Assembly: GCA_903880095.1 (NCBI GenBank)
Contig: CAIRNX010000010.1
Location: forward strand, 124,001-188,000
Direction of reading: 5' to 3'
DNA from: an uncultured Micrococcales bacterium
Lineage (GTDB): Bacteria > Actinomycetota > Actinomycetes > Actinomycetales > Microbacteriaceae
Length of the DNA: 64,000 bases
Shown: one piece after another, positions 20,927 to 31,432 of the stretch
Layout: each line of letters opens with the position of its first letter
How positions within the stretch are numbered: the first letter of the stretch is position 1
Notes under the pieces: generated by a model
Told to the model about the DNA's origin: nothing
The model's input: the letters and a program-made list of their open reading frames with translations, nothing else
The model's database searches: none
Translations under genes and position numbers: made by a program

Positions 20927-23900
20927 TGGTTACCTCCAGAATCTTGTGCCAAACTTCGTCTGAATCGGGGTCTGCGCCACTGGCTGCAGCCTTCTCGCGG
21001 ATCTCAAGAACACTTGCGTAGTCGCTTGGTAGCACGAGTGTGAAGTCAGATACGACGTGTTCAAACTCCGCGAGCAAGTGTGCCGCTAAAAGCGAGCCGG
21101 TTTCTTCGGCATGCTGGGCTAGCAGACTCTTGAGCTTGGCGGCATGCTCGCCAGTAACCTTTTCGAGGCGCAGCTCGCGACCATTCAACGCATCTTGGTT
21201 GACGCGGTCGGCACGCAGCTTGTAGACATAAGCGACACCACCCGACATTCCGGCACCAAGGTTGCGCCCAGTAGAGCCAAGAATCACGGCGATTCCACCG
21301 GTCATGTATTCGAGCGCGTGGTCACCAACACCTTCTACAACGGCTGTTGCACCCGAGTTTCGCACCAAGAAGCGTTCGCCAACGATTCCGCGAAGCAAAA
21401 TGGTGCCGGAGGTTGCCCCGTACCCGATTACGTTGCCAGCGATGATGTTTTTCTCTGCCGGGAATATGCTTTCGCGGTTTGGGCGCACCACAATTTGGCC
21501 ACCAGAAAGACCCTTGCCAACGTAGTCATTTGCATCGCCCTCGAGAGTCAACTTGACTCCTCTAGGTACGAACGAGCCAAAGGATTGACCAGCTGCACCC
21601 GTAAGGCGAATGTCGATGGTTGCGTCTGCTAAACCTTCGGCTCCGTAACGCTTGGTGACTTCGTTACCGAGCATGGTTCCAACGGCCTGATCAACGTTGG
21701 TGATTGGCAACTCAATCGTTACTGGGCGGGCGTCCTCGAGTGAGGTCTTTGCCGCCTCGATGAGCTTGTGGTCGAAGTGCTTTTCGAGTTCGTGATCCTG
21801 GCTTGATACTCGGCGCTTGGGCGAGTCACCTGGCACGCTAGGGGCGGCGAGAATAGGGCTCAGGTCGAGTCCGTCGGCTTTCCAGTGCGAAATGGCACGG
21901 TTGACGTCGATGAATTCGCTGTGACCGATTGCCTCGTCAAGTGTTCTGAAACCAAGCGCTGCAAGGTATTCGCGTACTTCTTGGGCTAAGAACTCGAAGA
22001 AGTTAACGACGTACTCCGCTTTGCCGTCAAAACGTGAACGAAGAACTGGGTTTTGCGTGGCGACGCCGACAGGGCAGGTGTCTAGGTGGCATACGCGCAT
22101 CATGATGCAACCCGAGACAACCAAGGGTGCCGTTGCGAAACCGTATTCCTCGGCCCCTAGTAGCGCTGCGATGATTACGTCGCGACCGGTTTTCATCTGA
22201 CCGTCGACCTGCACCGAAACTCTGCCGCGCAGCCCGTTAATCATCAGGGTCTGCTGAGCCTCGGCAAGGCCTAGCTCCCAAGGTGTGCCGGCGTGCTTTA
22301 GCGAGTTGAGCGGGCTTGCTCCGGTTCCACCGTCGTGGCCAGAAACAAGAATCACGTCGGCTTTCGCCTTCGCGACACCGGCAGCAACGGTTCCGATGCC
22401 AACCTGGCTAACCAACTTCACGTGCACACGAGCGGCACGGTTGGCACGCTTTAGATCAAAAATCAGCTGCTTTAGGTCTTCGATTGAGTAGATGTCGTGA
22501 TGAGGTGGTGGCGAGATCAAACCAACTCCAGCGGTTGCGTGTCTAGTTCGAGCGATCCACGGGTAAACCTTATTCGGCGGAAGTTGGCCGCCTTCACCTG
22601 GCTTGGCACCCTGAGCCATTTTGATCTGGATGTCGTCGGCATGCGTCAGGTACATCGAGGTGACACCAAAGCGCCCCGATGCAACCTGTTTGATCGCAGA
22701 TCGTCTACTCGGGTCGAGAAGGCGCTCTAGGTCTTCGCCACCCTCGCCGGTGTTCGACTTGGCGCCGAGCTGGTTCATTGCGATGGCTAGGGTCTCGTGA
22801 GCTTCTTGAGAAATGGAGCCATAAGACATGGCACCGGTCGAGAAACGCTTCACAATCGATGACACCGGTTCTACCTCGTCAACGGGAACGGCTGGGCGCA
22901 CACCTTCGCGAAGGGTGAAAAGTCCGCGCAGGGTCATAAGTGATTCGGCTTGGTCGTCTACAGCCTTGGTGTACTCGCGGAAGATGTCGAACTTCTTGGT
23001 TCGAGTCGAGTGCTGCAACTTGAAGATTGTTTCAGGGTTGAAAAGGTGCGGCGGGCCATCCTTGCGCCATTGAAACTCTCCGCCGGTTTCAAGCTGCTCG
23101 TGAACGTTCGCAGTGCGCTCGATTGGGTAAGCCTTGTGGTGTCTCGAGGCGATCTCTTCGTGAATAACCTCGAGTCCGATGCCACCGAGTTGGCTTGTCG
23201 TGCCAGTGAAGTATGTGTCTACGAATTCCTGGCTCAAGCCGATTGCCTCGAAGCACTGCGCGCCTGAATATGACGAGACGGTCGAGATGCCCATCTTCGA
23301 CATGATCTTCAAAACGCCCTTGCCCAATGCTTTGATCAGGTTGTATGTGACCTGTTCGATGGTGAGACCAGCAATCACGCCAGATTTCACCATGACTTCG
23401 ACAGATTCCATGGCTAGGTAAGGGTTCACAGCGGCAGCGCCATAACCGATTAGAGCCGCCACATGGTGAACCTCGCGCACGTCTCCGGCCTCGACAACCA
23501 GCCCAACTCGGGTTCGGTTTCCGCGACGAAGTAGGTGGTGGTGAATCGCAGAAGTCAAAAGAAGCGAAGGAATCGGCGCAAGCTCACGGTTCGAATCGCG
23601 GTCGCTCAACACCAAGAACGTTGCGCCGCTTTCAAGGGCTTCGTCCACTTCTTCGAATAGCTCACGAATTCGCGCGCTAAGGGCGTCGGCTCCCCCATCG
23701 ACCTTGTAAAGGCCACGGACCACAAATGCCTTGCCAGCGCCAGGTTTTTCGTCGATGTGCTTAATCTTGGCGATTTCGTCGTTGTTCAAAACTGGGAAGT
23801 CGAGCGAAACCTGCCTTGCGTGAGCCGGAGTTGCTGTGAGCAGGTTGAGTTCTGGCCCAATGCCGGTTCCGAGCGAAGTGACAACTTCTTCGCGAATCGA

Positions 23901-25469
23901 GTCAAGTGGCGGGTTGGTAACTTGCGCAAACTGTTGAACGAAGTAGTCGAAAAGCAAACGCGGACGCTCCGAAAGCGCGGCAATTGGGGTGTCGCTACCC
24001 ATCGCGCCGATTGGCTCCTGAGCGCTCTTTGCCATTGGCGCAAGCATGATGCGAAGCTCCTCTTCGGTGTAACCGAAGGTGCGTTGGCGCCTGTTGACCG
24101 ATGAAAGCGTGTAATTGATGTGCTCGCGCTCTGGAAGGTCGGCAATCTTGATGCGATTAGCTTCGACCCACTCGCCCCAAGGCTCGAGTGCAGCGACCGA
24201 TGATTTGATTTCTTCGTCATCGATTAGGCGACCATTTACGGTGTCGGCGAGGAACATTCGGCCTGGTTGCAAACGGCCCTTGCGAACAATTCGAGCGGGG
24301 TCGATGTTGGCGACACCGATTTCAGATGCCAACACCACGAGTCCGTCCTCGGTAACAACGTAGCGACCCGGGCGCAAACCATTGCGGTCAAGCGTGGCGC
24401 CGACCAGCGAACCATCGGTGAAGATTACGGCGGCGGGGCCGTCCCAAGGTTCCATGAGCATCGAGTGGTACTCGTAGAAAGATTTGCGGGCTGGGTCGAT
24501 GTCTGTGTGTTTCTCCCATGCTTCGGGAATCATCATCATCATCGCGTGCGGGAGGCTGCGTCCTGAGAGGTAAAGAAGCTCTAGAACTTCGTCGAACGAG
24601 GCCGAGTCAGACCCGCTCGGGGTCACGATTGGCAAAAGTGGCTTTAGGTCGCCGAGGGCCTCAGACGCAAGCTGAGACTGTCGAGCAGCCATCCAGTTGC
24701 GGTTTCCCTTTACGGTGTTTATCTCACCGTTGTGAGCAATCATGCGGAACGGGTGGGCAAGCGGCCACGAAGGGAAGGTGTTCGTTGAGAAGCGCGAATG
24801 CACCAACGCCAGTGTTGAAGCGAACTTTTCATCAGAAAGGTCGGGGAAAAACGGTTCAAGTTGAAGCGTTGTCACCATGCCTTTGTAGACGATGGTCTTT
24901 GACGAAAGTGACGGGTGGTATAGCCCGAGCTGGCGCTCAGAGCGCTTGCGGAGTCTGAACACCGCGCGCTCAAGTTCGAGTCCGATTGCATCCGTTGCAC
25001 TTGAGACGAATACCTGCTTGATTAGTGGCATTGCTGCGCGGGCAAGATCTCCCAAGACCTCCGGGCGAACTGGCACGTCACGCCAGCCCAGAACCGAGAG
25101 CGATTCTTCGATGGCAAGGTTCGTGAACGCGGCCGTTTGAGCAATCTCGTCATCGTCTTGACTGAAAAAAACCAAACCAGCAGCGTATGTGCCAGCTGCG
25201 GGTAGTTCAAAATCGACTACCGATCGCAAGAACTCATCTGGTAGCTGGGTGAGGATTCCAGCGCCGTCACCAGTGCCAGCGTCTGAACCAACAGCTCCAC
25301 GGTGTTCAAGGTTTCTGAGCGCGTTTAGAGCGGTTTCTACGATGTCATGACCGGCAGTTCCACGAAGGGTAGCAACCATTGCCAAACCGCAGGCGTCTTT
25401 ATCGCGAGCTGGGTCATAGAGAGCAGAAGCCTCTGGAGCGGTGCTGAACCGCTCGAAGACTGATGGCAT
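20919..25469 (-). CDS. gltB: glutamate synthase, large (alpha) subunit
   Basis: Makes two glutamates from glutamine and 2-oxoglutarate. The 1516 residues contain a class II glutamine amidotransferase domain with nucleophile Cys27 (DACGLAM; the preceding 26 residues are a propeptide), the central and FMN-binding synthase domains, the 3Fe-4S cysteines (CIMMRVCHLDTCPVG) and the C-terminal beta-helix. I set the start at ATG 25469, six bases after GGAG and with the family N-terminus, rather than an in-frame start 15 codons earlier. It lies downstream of lgt and the trp genes. Confidence 0.98.
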   Translation of the reverse strand: MPSVFERFSTAPEASALYDPARDKDACGLAMVATLRGTAGHDIVETALNALRNLEHRGAVGSDAGTGDGAGILTQLPDEFLRSVVDFELPAAGTYAAGLVFFSQDDDEIAQTAAFTNLAIEESLSVLGWRDVPVRPEVLGDLARAAMPLIKQVFVSSATDAIGLELERAVFRLRKRSERQLGLYHPSLSSKTIVYKGMVTTLQLEPFFPDLSDEKFASTLALVHSRFSTNTFPSWPLAHPFRMIAHNGEINTVKGNRNWMAARQSQLASEALGDLKPLLPIVTPSGSDSASFDEVLELLYLSGRSLPHAMMMMIPEAWEKHTDIDPARKSFYEYHSMLMEPWDGPAAVIFTDGSLVGATLDRNGLRPGRYVVTEDGLVVLASEIGVANIDPARIVRKGRLQPGRMFLADTVNGRLIDDEEIKSSVAALEPWGEWVEANRIKIADLPEREHINYTLSSVNRRQRTFGYTEEELRIMLAPMAKSAQEPIGAMGSDTPIAALSERPRLLFDYFVQQFAQVTNPPLDSIREEVVTSLGTGIGPELNLLTATPAHARQVSLDFPVLNNDEIAKIKHIDEKPGAGKAFVVRGLYKVDGGADALSARIRELFEEVDEALESGATFLVLSDRDSNRELAPIPSLLLTSAIHHHLLRRGNRTRVGLVVEAGDVREVHHVAALIGYGAAAVNPYLAMESVEVMVKSGVIAGLTIEQVTYNLIKALGKGVLKIMSKMGISTVSSYSGAQCFEAIGLSQEFVDTYFTGTTSQLGGIGLEVIHEEIASRHHKAYPIERTANVHEQLETGGEFQWRKDGPPHLFNPETIFKLQHSTRTKKFDIFREYTKAVDDQAESLMTLRGLFTLREGVRPAVPVDEVEPVSSIVKRFSTGAMSYGSISQEAHETLAIAMNQLGAKSNTGEGGEDLERLLDPSRRSAIKQVASGRFGVTSMYLTHADDIQIKMAQGAKPGEGGQLPPNKVYPWIARTRHATAGVGLISPPPHHDIYSIEDLKQLIFDLKRANRAARVHVKLVSQVGIGTVAAGVAKAKADVILVSGHDGGTGASPLNSLKHAGTPWELGLAEAQQTLMINGLRGRVSVQVDGQMKTGRDVIIAALLGAEEYGFATAPLVVSGCIMMRVCHLDTCPVGVATQNPVLRSRFDGKAEYVVNFFEFLAQEVREYLAALGFRTLDEAIGHSEFIDVNRAISHWKADGLDLSPILAAPSVPGDSPKRRVSSQDHELEKHFDHKLIEAAKTSLEDARPVTIELPITNVDQAVGTMLGNEVTKRYGAEGLADATIDIRLTGAAGQSFGSFVPRGVKLTLEGDANDYVGKGLSGGQIVVRPNRESIFPAEKNIIAGNVIGYGATSGTILLRGIVGERFLVRNSGATAVVEGVGDHALEYMTGGIAVILGSTGRNLGAGMSGGVAYVYKLRADRVNQDALNGRELRLEKVTGEHAAKLKSLLAQHAEETGSLLAAHLLAEFEHVVSDFTLVLPSDYASVLEIREKAAASGADPDSDEVWHKILEVTNG

Positions 25470-25555
25470 AGCGCACTCCAATCGTGAGATTCGAAAGGGA
25501 CGGCAGTGGCCCAAAATTGCGAAGGCAAATAGAGTTTTGAGTCTACCTCAGGTAG

Positions 25556-26416
25556 CTACTCAGCGGGAGCAGTTGCTGGCTCTTTACCAGGTCGGAAAAC
25601 GCTATTTTCTGTACCGACGTGATTACGTCGCTGGTACAAGAAGATGGCCAGACCAAGTAGAGCAGCGATGACCGCAGACCACTGGTTGGTGCGAAGACCG
25701 AAGTAGTAGTCGCTCGGATCCATGCGCAAGCCCTCGATCCAGAAGCGACCGATCGAGTAATACATCAGGTAGACGGCAAAGAGTTTGCCCCAACGCAGTT
25801 CGAACTTCTTGTCTAGAAGCAGGAGGAGCGCGAAACCAACGATGTCCCAAAGGAACTCGTAACCAAACGTTGGCAAGAAGAGCGTTCCGGCAGGCATATC
25901 TGCCGGAATTGCGGCATTTGGAGTCTGAATTACCAGACCCCAAGGGAGTGTTGTTGGTAGACCGAAGAGTTCTTGGTTGAAGTAGTTGCCCCAGCGACCA
26001 ATACCTTGAGCCAATATGACGCCGGGCACGATGACGTCAAGGAACGAGGTTAGGCGAATACCAGCGATTCGAGCGCCAATTGCGGCTCCGATTAGGCCAA
26101 AAATTATGGCCCCATAGATGGCCAAGCCACCCTTCCAGATGTAAAGCACCTCAATCATGTCCTTGCCGTTACCGAAGTAGTCGGCGGTGTGAGTCAGCAC
26201 GTGGAAAATTCGACCACCAATGATGCCGAATGGAACCGCCCAGATTGCGATGTCAAGCACAAGGCCGCCATCGGCTCCGCGTCGTTTCATGCGAGCGGCA
26301 CCCACAAATAGTGCAGCCACGATACCGCTGAGGATGAATAGCGCGTAGTAGTGGATCTCAAAGCCAGCGACCACGAAACTGCCGCTCGGTGGGCTCGGAA
26401 TGCTCAGATGATGCAT
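25556..26416 (-). CDS. lgt: prolipoprotein diacylglyceryl transferase
   Basis: Membrane enzyme that moves diacylglycerol from phosphatidylglycerol to the lipobox cysteine of prelipoproteins. The 286 residues form about seven hydrophobic segments. Family motifs are visible: IWKGGLAIYGAIIFG (the HGGL-like region) and GRWGNYFNQELFG, with the essential Arg/Asn/Glu. ATG 26416 follows GGAGAACCG. Its position right after trpA is common in actinobacteria. The C-terminal tail after RRNHVGT is short and polar. Confidence 0.97.
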   Translation of the reverse strand: MHHLSIPSPPSGSFVVAGFEIHYYALFILSGIVAALFVGAARMKRRGADGGLVLDIAIWAVPFGIIGGRIFHVLTHTADYFGNGKDMIEVLYIWKGGLAIYGAIIFGLIGAAIGARIAGIRLTSFLDVIVPGVILAQGIGRWGNYFNQELFGLPTTLPWGLVIQTPNAAIPADMPAGTLFLPTFGYEFLWDIVGFALLLLLDKKFELRWGKLFAVYLMYYSIGRFWIEGLRMDPSDYYFGLRTNQWSAVIAALLGLAIFLYQRRNHVGTENSVFRPGKEPATAPAE

Positions 26417-26429
26417 CGGTTCTCCTTAG

Positions 26430-27203
26430 TTACTTGTTCAATCCTGCCACCAGTTCACGGACTTTGGACGCTAATGCGTCCTTGCCTCCCTGACTGTAGG
26501 CGCGAACAAAGACTGAACCGACGATCGCTCCATCGGAATATTCGTTAACTTCTGAAGCTTGCTCGGAGGTTGAGATGCCAATACCGACCGCGACCTGCTG
26601 TTCTGGGTCGGCCTTGCGAACCTTGGCCACAACTCCCCTAGCCAGGGTGTCTAGATCTTCACGCGCGCCGGTGATTCCCATTGTTGAAACTGCGTAGACG
26701 AAGCCACGCGAGAGCCTCGACGCTACGGCAGCGCGCTCGTCGGTCGAAGTTGGCGCAACCAAAAACACGCGATCAAGTTTTAGTTCATCTGAAACACGAA
26801 GCCATTCGGCTGCTTCGTCTGGAATCAGGTCAGGCGTGATCAGCCCCGCCGCGCCGCTATCAGAAAGATCTTGGGCAAATCGTTCGATTCCGTATTGCAA
26901 AACCGGGTTCCAGTAAGTCATTACCAGTACGGGCTTCGAAACTCGCGAAGTCACCTGTTTGACGGCGTCGAAGAGTTGGCGAAGTTTGAATCCGTTGGCT
27001 AGAGCCTCTTCGGTGGCTTTTTGAATAACCAGCCCGTCCATTACTGGGTCGCTATACGGAACACCGAACTCGAGCACATCTACGCCGGCCTCGCACATGG
27101 TTACGGCAGCTTCAACAGATTCAGCGAGGGTCGGAAACCCTGCCGGAAAATAGCCAATAAGTTTCGGCCCTGGCGCGCTAAGCGCAGCTGCTGTTTTGCT
27201 CAT
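26430..27203 (-). CDS. trpA: tryptophan synthase alpha chain
   Basis: Cleaves indole-3-glycerol phosphate to indole and glyceraldehyde 3-phosphate, then channels indole to TrpB. The 257 residues are a TIM barrel with the catalytic Glu in VDVLEFGVPYSDP and the second acidic residue in the Asp of YSDP/VMDG. VGIGISTSEQA is the phosphate-binding part. The start codon overlaps the trpB stop by one base (TAATG), so the two subunits are made together. Confidence 0.98.
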   Translation of the reverse strand: MSKTAAALSAPGPKLIGYFPAGFPTLAESVEAAVTMCEAGVDVLEFGVPYSDPVMDGLVIQKATEEALANGFKLRQLFDAVKQVTSRVSKPVLVMTYWNPVLQYGIERFAQDLSDSGAAGLITPDLIPDEAAEWLRVSDELKLDRVFLVAPTSTDERAAVASRLSRGFVYAVSTMGITGAREDLDTLARGVVAKVRKADPEQQVAVGIGISTSEQASEVNEYSDGAIVGSVFVRAYSQGGKDALASKVRELVAGLNK

Positions 27204-28408
27204 TATTTGCTACCAATCAGACCAAAGTACTTCGCTGCGGTCTCCATGTCTTTGTCGCCCCGGCCACTCAAGTTGATCAAGACCGTCGAGTCAGCGCCTA
27301 GTTCTTTGCCAAGTTTCAATGCTCCGGCTAGGGCGTGTGCGGTTTCGATTGCAGGAATGATTCCTTCGGTTTGGCTAAGCAATTTCAAAGCATACATCGC
27401 CTCAGCGTCACTGATGCCGAAGTACTCGGCGCGGCCTAGATCTTTTAGCCAAGAGTGTTCTGGGCCAACACCTGGGTAGTCGAGACCGGCGCTGATCGAG
27501 TGGCTCTCAACGGTTTGACCGTCTTCGTCTTGAAGAATGTAACTTCGTGCGCCGTGCAAGACGCCTGGTTTACCAAAGTTCAACGTTGCCGCATGTCGAT
27601 CGGTGTCCATGCCATCGCCAGCCGCCTCGTAACCAATTAGGCGGACGTCTTCGTCGTCAAGGAAGGCGTGAAATATGCCGATGGCGTTTGAGCCACCACC
27701 AACGCAGGCTGCAACAGCAGTTGGTAAGCCTCCGAAGTCTCTGATCATTTGTTCACGAGCTTCGTTACCGATCACGGAGTGAAAATCGCGAACCATTTCT
27801 GGAAAAGGGTGTGGGCCAGCGACGGTGCCGAGTAAGTAGTGGGTGGAGTCGACGTTGGTAACCCAATCGCGCAACGCCTCGTTGATTGCGTCTTTCAGCG
27901 TTCGGCTACCTGTGGTGACCGGAATAACCTCTGCACCCAATAGGCGCATACGTGCCACGTTAAGGGCTTGGCGTTCGGTGTCAACCTCGCCCATGTAGAC
28001 GACGCAGTCAAGACCGAAGAGGGCGGCAGCAGTCGCACTGGCTACTCCGTGCTGACCTGCGCCAGTCTCGGCAATAATGCGCTTTTTACCCATGCGTTTG
28101 GCAAGTAGGGCTTGGCCCAAAACATTATTAATTTTGTGGGAGCCGGTGTGGTTCAGATCTTCGCGTTTGAGCAAAATTCGAGCGCCACCAGCGTACTCCG
28201 AAAATCGCTTGGCTTCGGTAATAATCGAAGGGCGTCCGGTGTAGTTTTTGTGAAGTTCCGCTAGCTCGGCCCTGAATGTTGGATCGACTTTTGCGGCTTT
28301 GTAGGTTGCTTCAAGTTCGTCAAGCGCTGCGATAAGTGATTCGGGCACAAATCTGCCACCGAATTCGCCAAAGTACGGCCCCGTTTGGGCTCTGAGAGAT
28401 TCGCTCAT
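27203..28408 (-). CDS. trpB: tryptophan synthase beta chain
   Basis: PLP enzyme joining indole and serine to give tryptophan. The 401 residues carry FGGRFVPES near the N-terminus, PLP-binding Lys92 in [11 protein letters not shown], and the phosphate-cradle glycines in [10 protein letters not shown]. Length and motifs fit the TrpB1 type that works with TrpA. It follows trpC by 12 nt and overlaps trpA by one base. Confidence 0.98.
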   Translation of the reverse strand: MSESLRAQTGPYFGEFGGRFVPESLIAALDELEATYKAAKVDPTFRAELAELHKNYTGRPSIITEAKRFSEYAGGARILLKREDLNHTGSHKINNVLGQALLAKRMGKKRIIAETGAGQHGVASATAAALFGLDCVVYMGEVDTERQALNVARMRLLGAEVIPVTTGSRTLKDAINEALRDWVTNVDSTHYLLGTVAGPHPFPEMVRDFHSVIGNEAREQMIRDFGGLPTAVAACVGGGSNAIGIFHAFLDDEDVRLIGYEAAGDGMDTDRHAATLNFGKPGVLHGARSYILQDEDGQTVESHSISAGLDYPGVGPEHSWLKDLGRAEYFGISDAEAMYALKLLSQTEGIIPAIETAHALAGALKLGKELGADSTVLINLSGRGDKDMETAAKYFGLIGSK

Positions 28409-28420
28409 AGTCGCTCTAGT

Positions 28421-29200
28421 TTAAGCCTTCAAGACGGAGGTAAATTCCGACAAAAGCTGTGCAGGGTCATTTGTCACCAGAGCCTCGCCAACGAGCACAA
28501 CGTCGGCACCGGCGGCCGCGTAGTGTTCGACATCTGACACGTTACGCACCGCGGATTCGGCAACTTTGACGACCCCTGGGGGGAACATTTCGGTCAGTGA
28601 GGCAAAGAGATTGCGATCGGTTTCGAACGTGGAGAGATCGCGGGCATTCACGCCGATTAGGCGACCTCCGACGGCTAGTGCTCTTTCAACTTCGGCTGCC
28701 GAATGGGTTTCGATGAACGGGAGCATGCCAAGCTCTTCGGTGAATCGAGCTAGGCGTTCAAGCACCTCTTGTTCTAGTCCGGCAACAATCAAGAGCGCAA
28801 TGTCGGCGCCGGCTGCCCTCGCCTCGAGCAACTGCTGCTCGTTGGCAATGAAGTCCTTTCTTAGTAAAGGCACATGCACAGCGGCTCTCACAGCTTCAAG
28901 GTCGCGCAAGGAACCCTTGAACTTGCGCTCTTCGGTAAGCACAGAGATCGCCGAGGCGCCAAATTGTTCGTAGGTTTTGGCAAGTGCAACCGGGTCTTCG
29001 ATTTTGTTCAGGTCTCCGCGCGAGGGGCTGGCGCGTTTTATTTCGGCCAAAACCTTGACCGTTTTGCCGCCACTCAACAGGTCAATGGCGGGCAACGCGG
29101 CAGGAGCCTCAAGGGCTAGAAGTTCAATTTGGTTTAGTGACCGGGTTTCGAGCCGCTTCTTTGCGTCTTCAAGAGCGCCAGCGTAAAGGTCGGCGAGCAC
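28421..29200 (-). CDS. trpC: indole-3-glycerol phosphate synthase
   Basis: Closes the indole ring from CdRP, the step before tryptophan synthase. The 259 residues are a TIM barrel with the catalytic lysines in VLAEIKRASPSRG and LLRKDFI, and a phosphate-binding end (GADVVLVGEALV). The start is GTG in a TAGTG overlap with the small membrane gene upstream. TrpF is not present; in many actinobacteria a bifunctional HisA/TrpF (PriA isomerase) elsewhere does that step. Confidence 0.97.
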   Translation of the reverse strand: MLADLYAGALEDAKKRLETRSLNQIELLALEAPAALPAIDLLSGGKTVKVLAEIKRASPSRGDLNKIEDPVALAKTYEQFGASAISVLTEERKFKGSLRDLEAVRAAVHVPLLRKDFIANEQQLLEARAAGADIALLIVAGLEQEVLERLARFTEELGMLPFIETHSAAEVERALAVGGRLIGVNARDLSTFETDRNLFASLTEMFPPGVVKVAESAVRNVSDVEHYAAAGADVVLVGEALVTNDPAQLLSEFTSVLKA

Positions 29201-29409
29201 TACTTCTTAAGGCCGAAGCCGAGTGCCTTCAGAACAGGGCCGAGTGCGATACCAACAACGGTTACGACGCCCGAGATGAACACACCGGTGTAGTTGCCAA
29301 CAAGGTAGCTAAAGGTTGCGCCGGCTACAGCGAGCATGATTACGATGACCGAGGCCCAAGCGGCAATCGAATCGCCGTGGTTGGTGTCTTCTGGGTGATC
29401 TGTCGACAT
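29200..29409 (-). CDS. small two-helix membrane protein, HGxxPAAW type
   Basis: A 69-residue protein with a short polar N-terminus, the motif NHGDSIAAW, and two hydrophobic helices (about 18-40 and 44-62). It resembles the actinobacterial HGxxPAAW family, typically found beside trp genes and without known function. The start at ATG 29409 is supported by AAGG six bases upstream; a longer in-frame reading from 29445 would overlap the preceding gene. Membrane location is clear; any role in tryptophan metabolism is inferred from position only. Confidence 0.8.
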   Translation of the reverse strand: MSTDHPEDTNHGDSIAAWASVIVIMLAVAGATFSYLVGNYTGVFISGVVTVVGIALGPVLKALGFGLKK

Positions 29410-29432
29410 TTCGTACCTTTCGTTGTACTTAC

Positions 29433-29921
29433 CTAGTTTACCCATTGGTTAGCACTCGAAGTCTTAGCAGCACGCCGAACAAACGGGGCGCGAAGGCTCC
29501 AAATCACCAGCAAAGAACTGGCCGCAAGGGTGAGCCAAATTGCTAAGGGGTTTGTTTGGTTGTTGTGAATTGCTTCTTGCTGAGATGACCAATCGGCTAT
29601 TCCAGTGGCGGCGGCAACTTTGGCAGAGATCAGATTCAAGTTCGATCCGAAAACTGCGCCAAAAACCGAAGACAATGCCAGAAGGCTGAGAACCGCTGCC
29701 AATGAGGTTGCGACGACCGCCGGCCATTTGGCCCAGTAGCGAGCACCAAAAAAGGTCAGGAGCTGGATTGCGATCACGAGCCCAAGTTGTGGGAAAGCTG
29801 AAAAGCCGCTCGCTGACACACTTGCGCCACTTTCGAGCAGGTTTGCGCTTTGCCAATCCTGTGAGGCGCCGATTGCGGCCAAGATGATGAGAAGAGCCGT
29901 TATTCGAATCTGAAGCTTCAC
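29433..29921 (-). CDS. Trp biosynthesis-associated membrane protein (TIGR02234 type)
   Basis: A 162-residue integral membrane protein with four hydrophobic segments (about 6-20, 44-62, 73-92 and 130-146). It starts with GTG overlapping the trpE stop (TAGTG). Position between trpE and trpC, size and topology match the actinobacterial family named for its association with trp operons. Its biochemical function is unknown. It may act in transport or membrane tethering, which is a guess from context. Confidence 0.85.
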   Translation of the reverse strand: MKLQIRITALLIILAAIGASQDWQSANLLESGASVSASGFSAFPQLGLVIAIQLLTFFGARYWAKWPAVVATSLAAVLSLLALSSVFGAVFGSNLNLISAKVAAATGIADWSSQQEAIHNNQTNPLAIWLTLAASSLLVIWSLRAPFVRRAAKTSSANQWVN

Positions 29922-31432
29922 TAGTGCTCGAAGCCGTTCGCGATGGCAACGGCCCTTGCCGGTGCCGAGGCCTTGGTTCGAGTCTCCTGATATTCGCTCT
30001 CAGGGTCTGAATCTAGGACGAGCCCGGCGCCGGCCTGAATGTGCGCCACGCCGTCACGCAACAACGAGGTTCTGATAGCAATGGCAAGGTCAGCCGAGCC
30101 GGCGAAGTCAAAGTAGCCAACGACTCCCCCGAACAGGCCACGGTTGCTTGGCTCTAGCTCGTCAATGATTTCAAGCGCTCGAGGTTTCGGCGCGCCAGAT
30201 AGAGTGCCGGCCGGAAAGGTGGCTTTGAATACGTCCACCGAACTCTGGCCGTCACGAACTCTTCCCTCAACAGTGGAAACGAGATGCATGATGTGGCTGA
30301 ACCTGTGCACAGCCATGAACTCAGTGACCGAAATGCTGTCGGGTTTGCAAACTTTTAGTAGATCGTTGCGCGCCAAATCAACGAGCATTAGGTGCTCAGC
30401 ACGCTCCTTGGCGTCATCGAGCAACGAGTGCTCGTGAGCCTGGTCGGATTCGATTGTCGAACCTCGGGGGCGGGATCCCGCAATCGGGTGCATTGTGGCT
30501 TCACCGTCGGAGACGGTGACCAATGCCTCTGGCGATGAGCCAACGATCGAATAAACACCGCCCTCATCTTCTTGGTGAAGTAGGTACATGTATGGGCTTG
30601 GGTTGAGAGCCCTTAGCGCTCGATAGACATCCAGCGGCGAAGCTTCAAGTTTTTGATCAAAACGCTGTGAAAGTACGACTTGAAAAACATCTCCGCATTT
30701 GATGTATTCCTTGGCGGCAGCAATGGACTGCTTGAATCGTTGCTCTGTTTGATTCGCTTGCAAGTCGAGGCTTGAGGTCTGGTTTTGGCGCACCAGGAAT
30801 GGCTTTGTTGGTTGGTTCGCCTGTTCAACGAGGAGTTGCAACCTTCGGACGGCGTCGTCAAAAGAAGATTCGATGCTTTCGGAATCATCGGTCACAAAGA
30901 TATTCGCAACAAACTTCAACTCAGAGGTTTCATGATCAACGATTACCAAGTCGCTGAACATTGAAAACCACATTGCTGGGACCCGATATTCAGCCTCAGG
31001 GGCATTTGGCAACTTCTCGATTTCTCGAATAACCTCCCAGCCAAGCATGCCGACGAGTCCGCTGGTAAGCGGTGGCAAACCGTCAATCTTGGGTGCCGAC
31101 CAGGCCTTGAGAAGGGTGGCAAGCGAGTCGAGTGCACCCTCTGGTAATTCCGCATCACGCGAGGGTAGAGCAGGCTCTAGGCCAGACCAAGTTGCTCGAC
31201 CTGTGCTGTCTTTAGTGAGTGATCCCCTGAGGTTCACTCCGATGAAAGAGTAGCGACTCCACACGCCCTGGTCTGCCGACTCCAGCAAAAACGTGCCAAC
31301 TCGCTCGTCGCAAAGTTTCTCGAAAAGCCCGACGGGCGTCTCGGTGCCGCTAAAGAGCGTCTCGATTAGTGGAATAACACGGTTCGTTTTAGCTAGTTCT
31401 GCCACTTGGTCGAGAGTGAAATTCAGCTTCAT
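29921..31432 (-). CDS. trpE: anthranilate synthase component I
   Basis: Converts chorismate to anthranilate using ammonia from TrpG, the first committed step to tryptophan. The 503 residues have the N-terminal feedback-site motif LLESA (49-53), so tryptophan inhibition is probable, and a C-terminal chorismate-binding domain ([20 protein letters not shown]). Start and stop overlap its neighbours: ATGA with hisI, TAGTG with the membrane gene. The partner trpG and trpD are not in this window. Confidence 0.97.
   Translation of the reverse strand: MKLNFTLDQVAELAKTNRVIPLIETLFSGTETPVGLFEKLCDERVGTFLLESADQGVWSRYSFIGVNLRGSLTKDSTGRATWSGLEPALPSRDAELPEGALDSLATLLKAWSAPKIDGLPPLTSGLVGMLGWEVIREIEKLPNAPEAEYRVPAMWFSMFSDLVIVDHETSELKFVANIFVTDDSESIESSFDDAVRRLQLLVEQANQPTKPFLVRQNQTSSLDLQANQTEQRFKQSIAAAKEYIKCGDVFQVVLSQRFDQKLEASPLDVYRALRALNPSPYMYLLHQEDEGGVYSIVGSSPEALVTVSDGEATMHPIAGSRPRGSTIESDQAHEHSLLDDAKERAEHLMLVDLARNDLLKVCKPDSISVTEFMAVHRFSHIMHLVSTVEGRVRDGQSSVDVFKATFPAGTLSGAPKPRALEIIDELEPSNRGLFGGVVGYFDFAGSADLAIAIRTSLLRDGVAHIQAGAGLVLDSDPESEYQETRTKASAPARAVAIANGFEH

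Noticed and set aside
25539-25561. Hairpin CTACC-TCA-GGTAG with flanking GAGT/ACTC at the end of lgt, considered as a terminator
   Set aside because: Short stem, two-base bulge, no T tract on either strand, and it overlaps the lgt stop codon.
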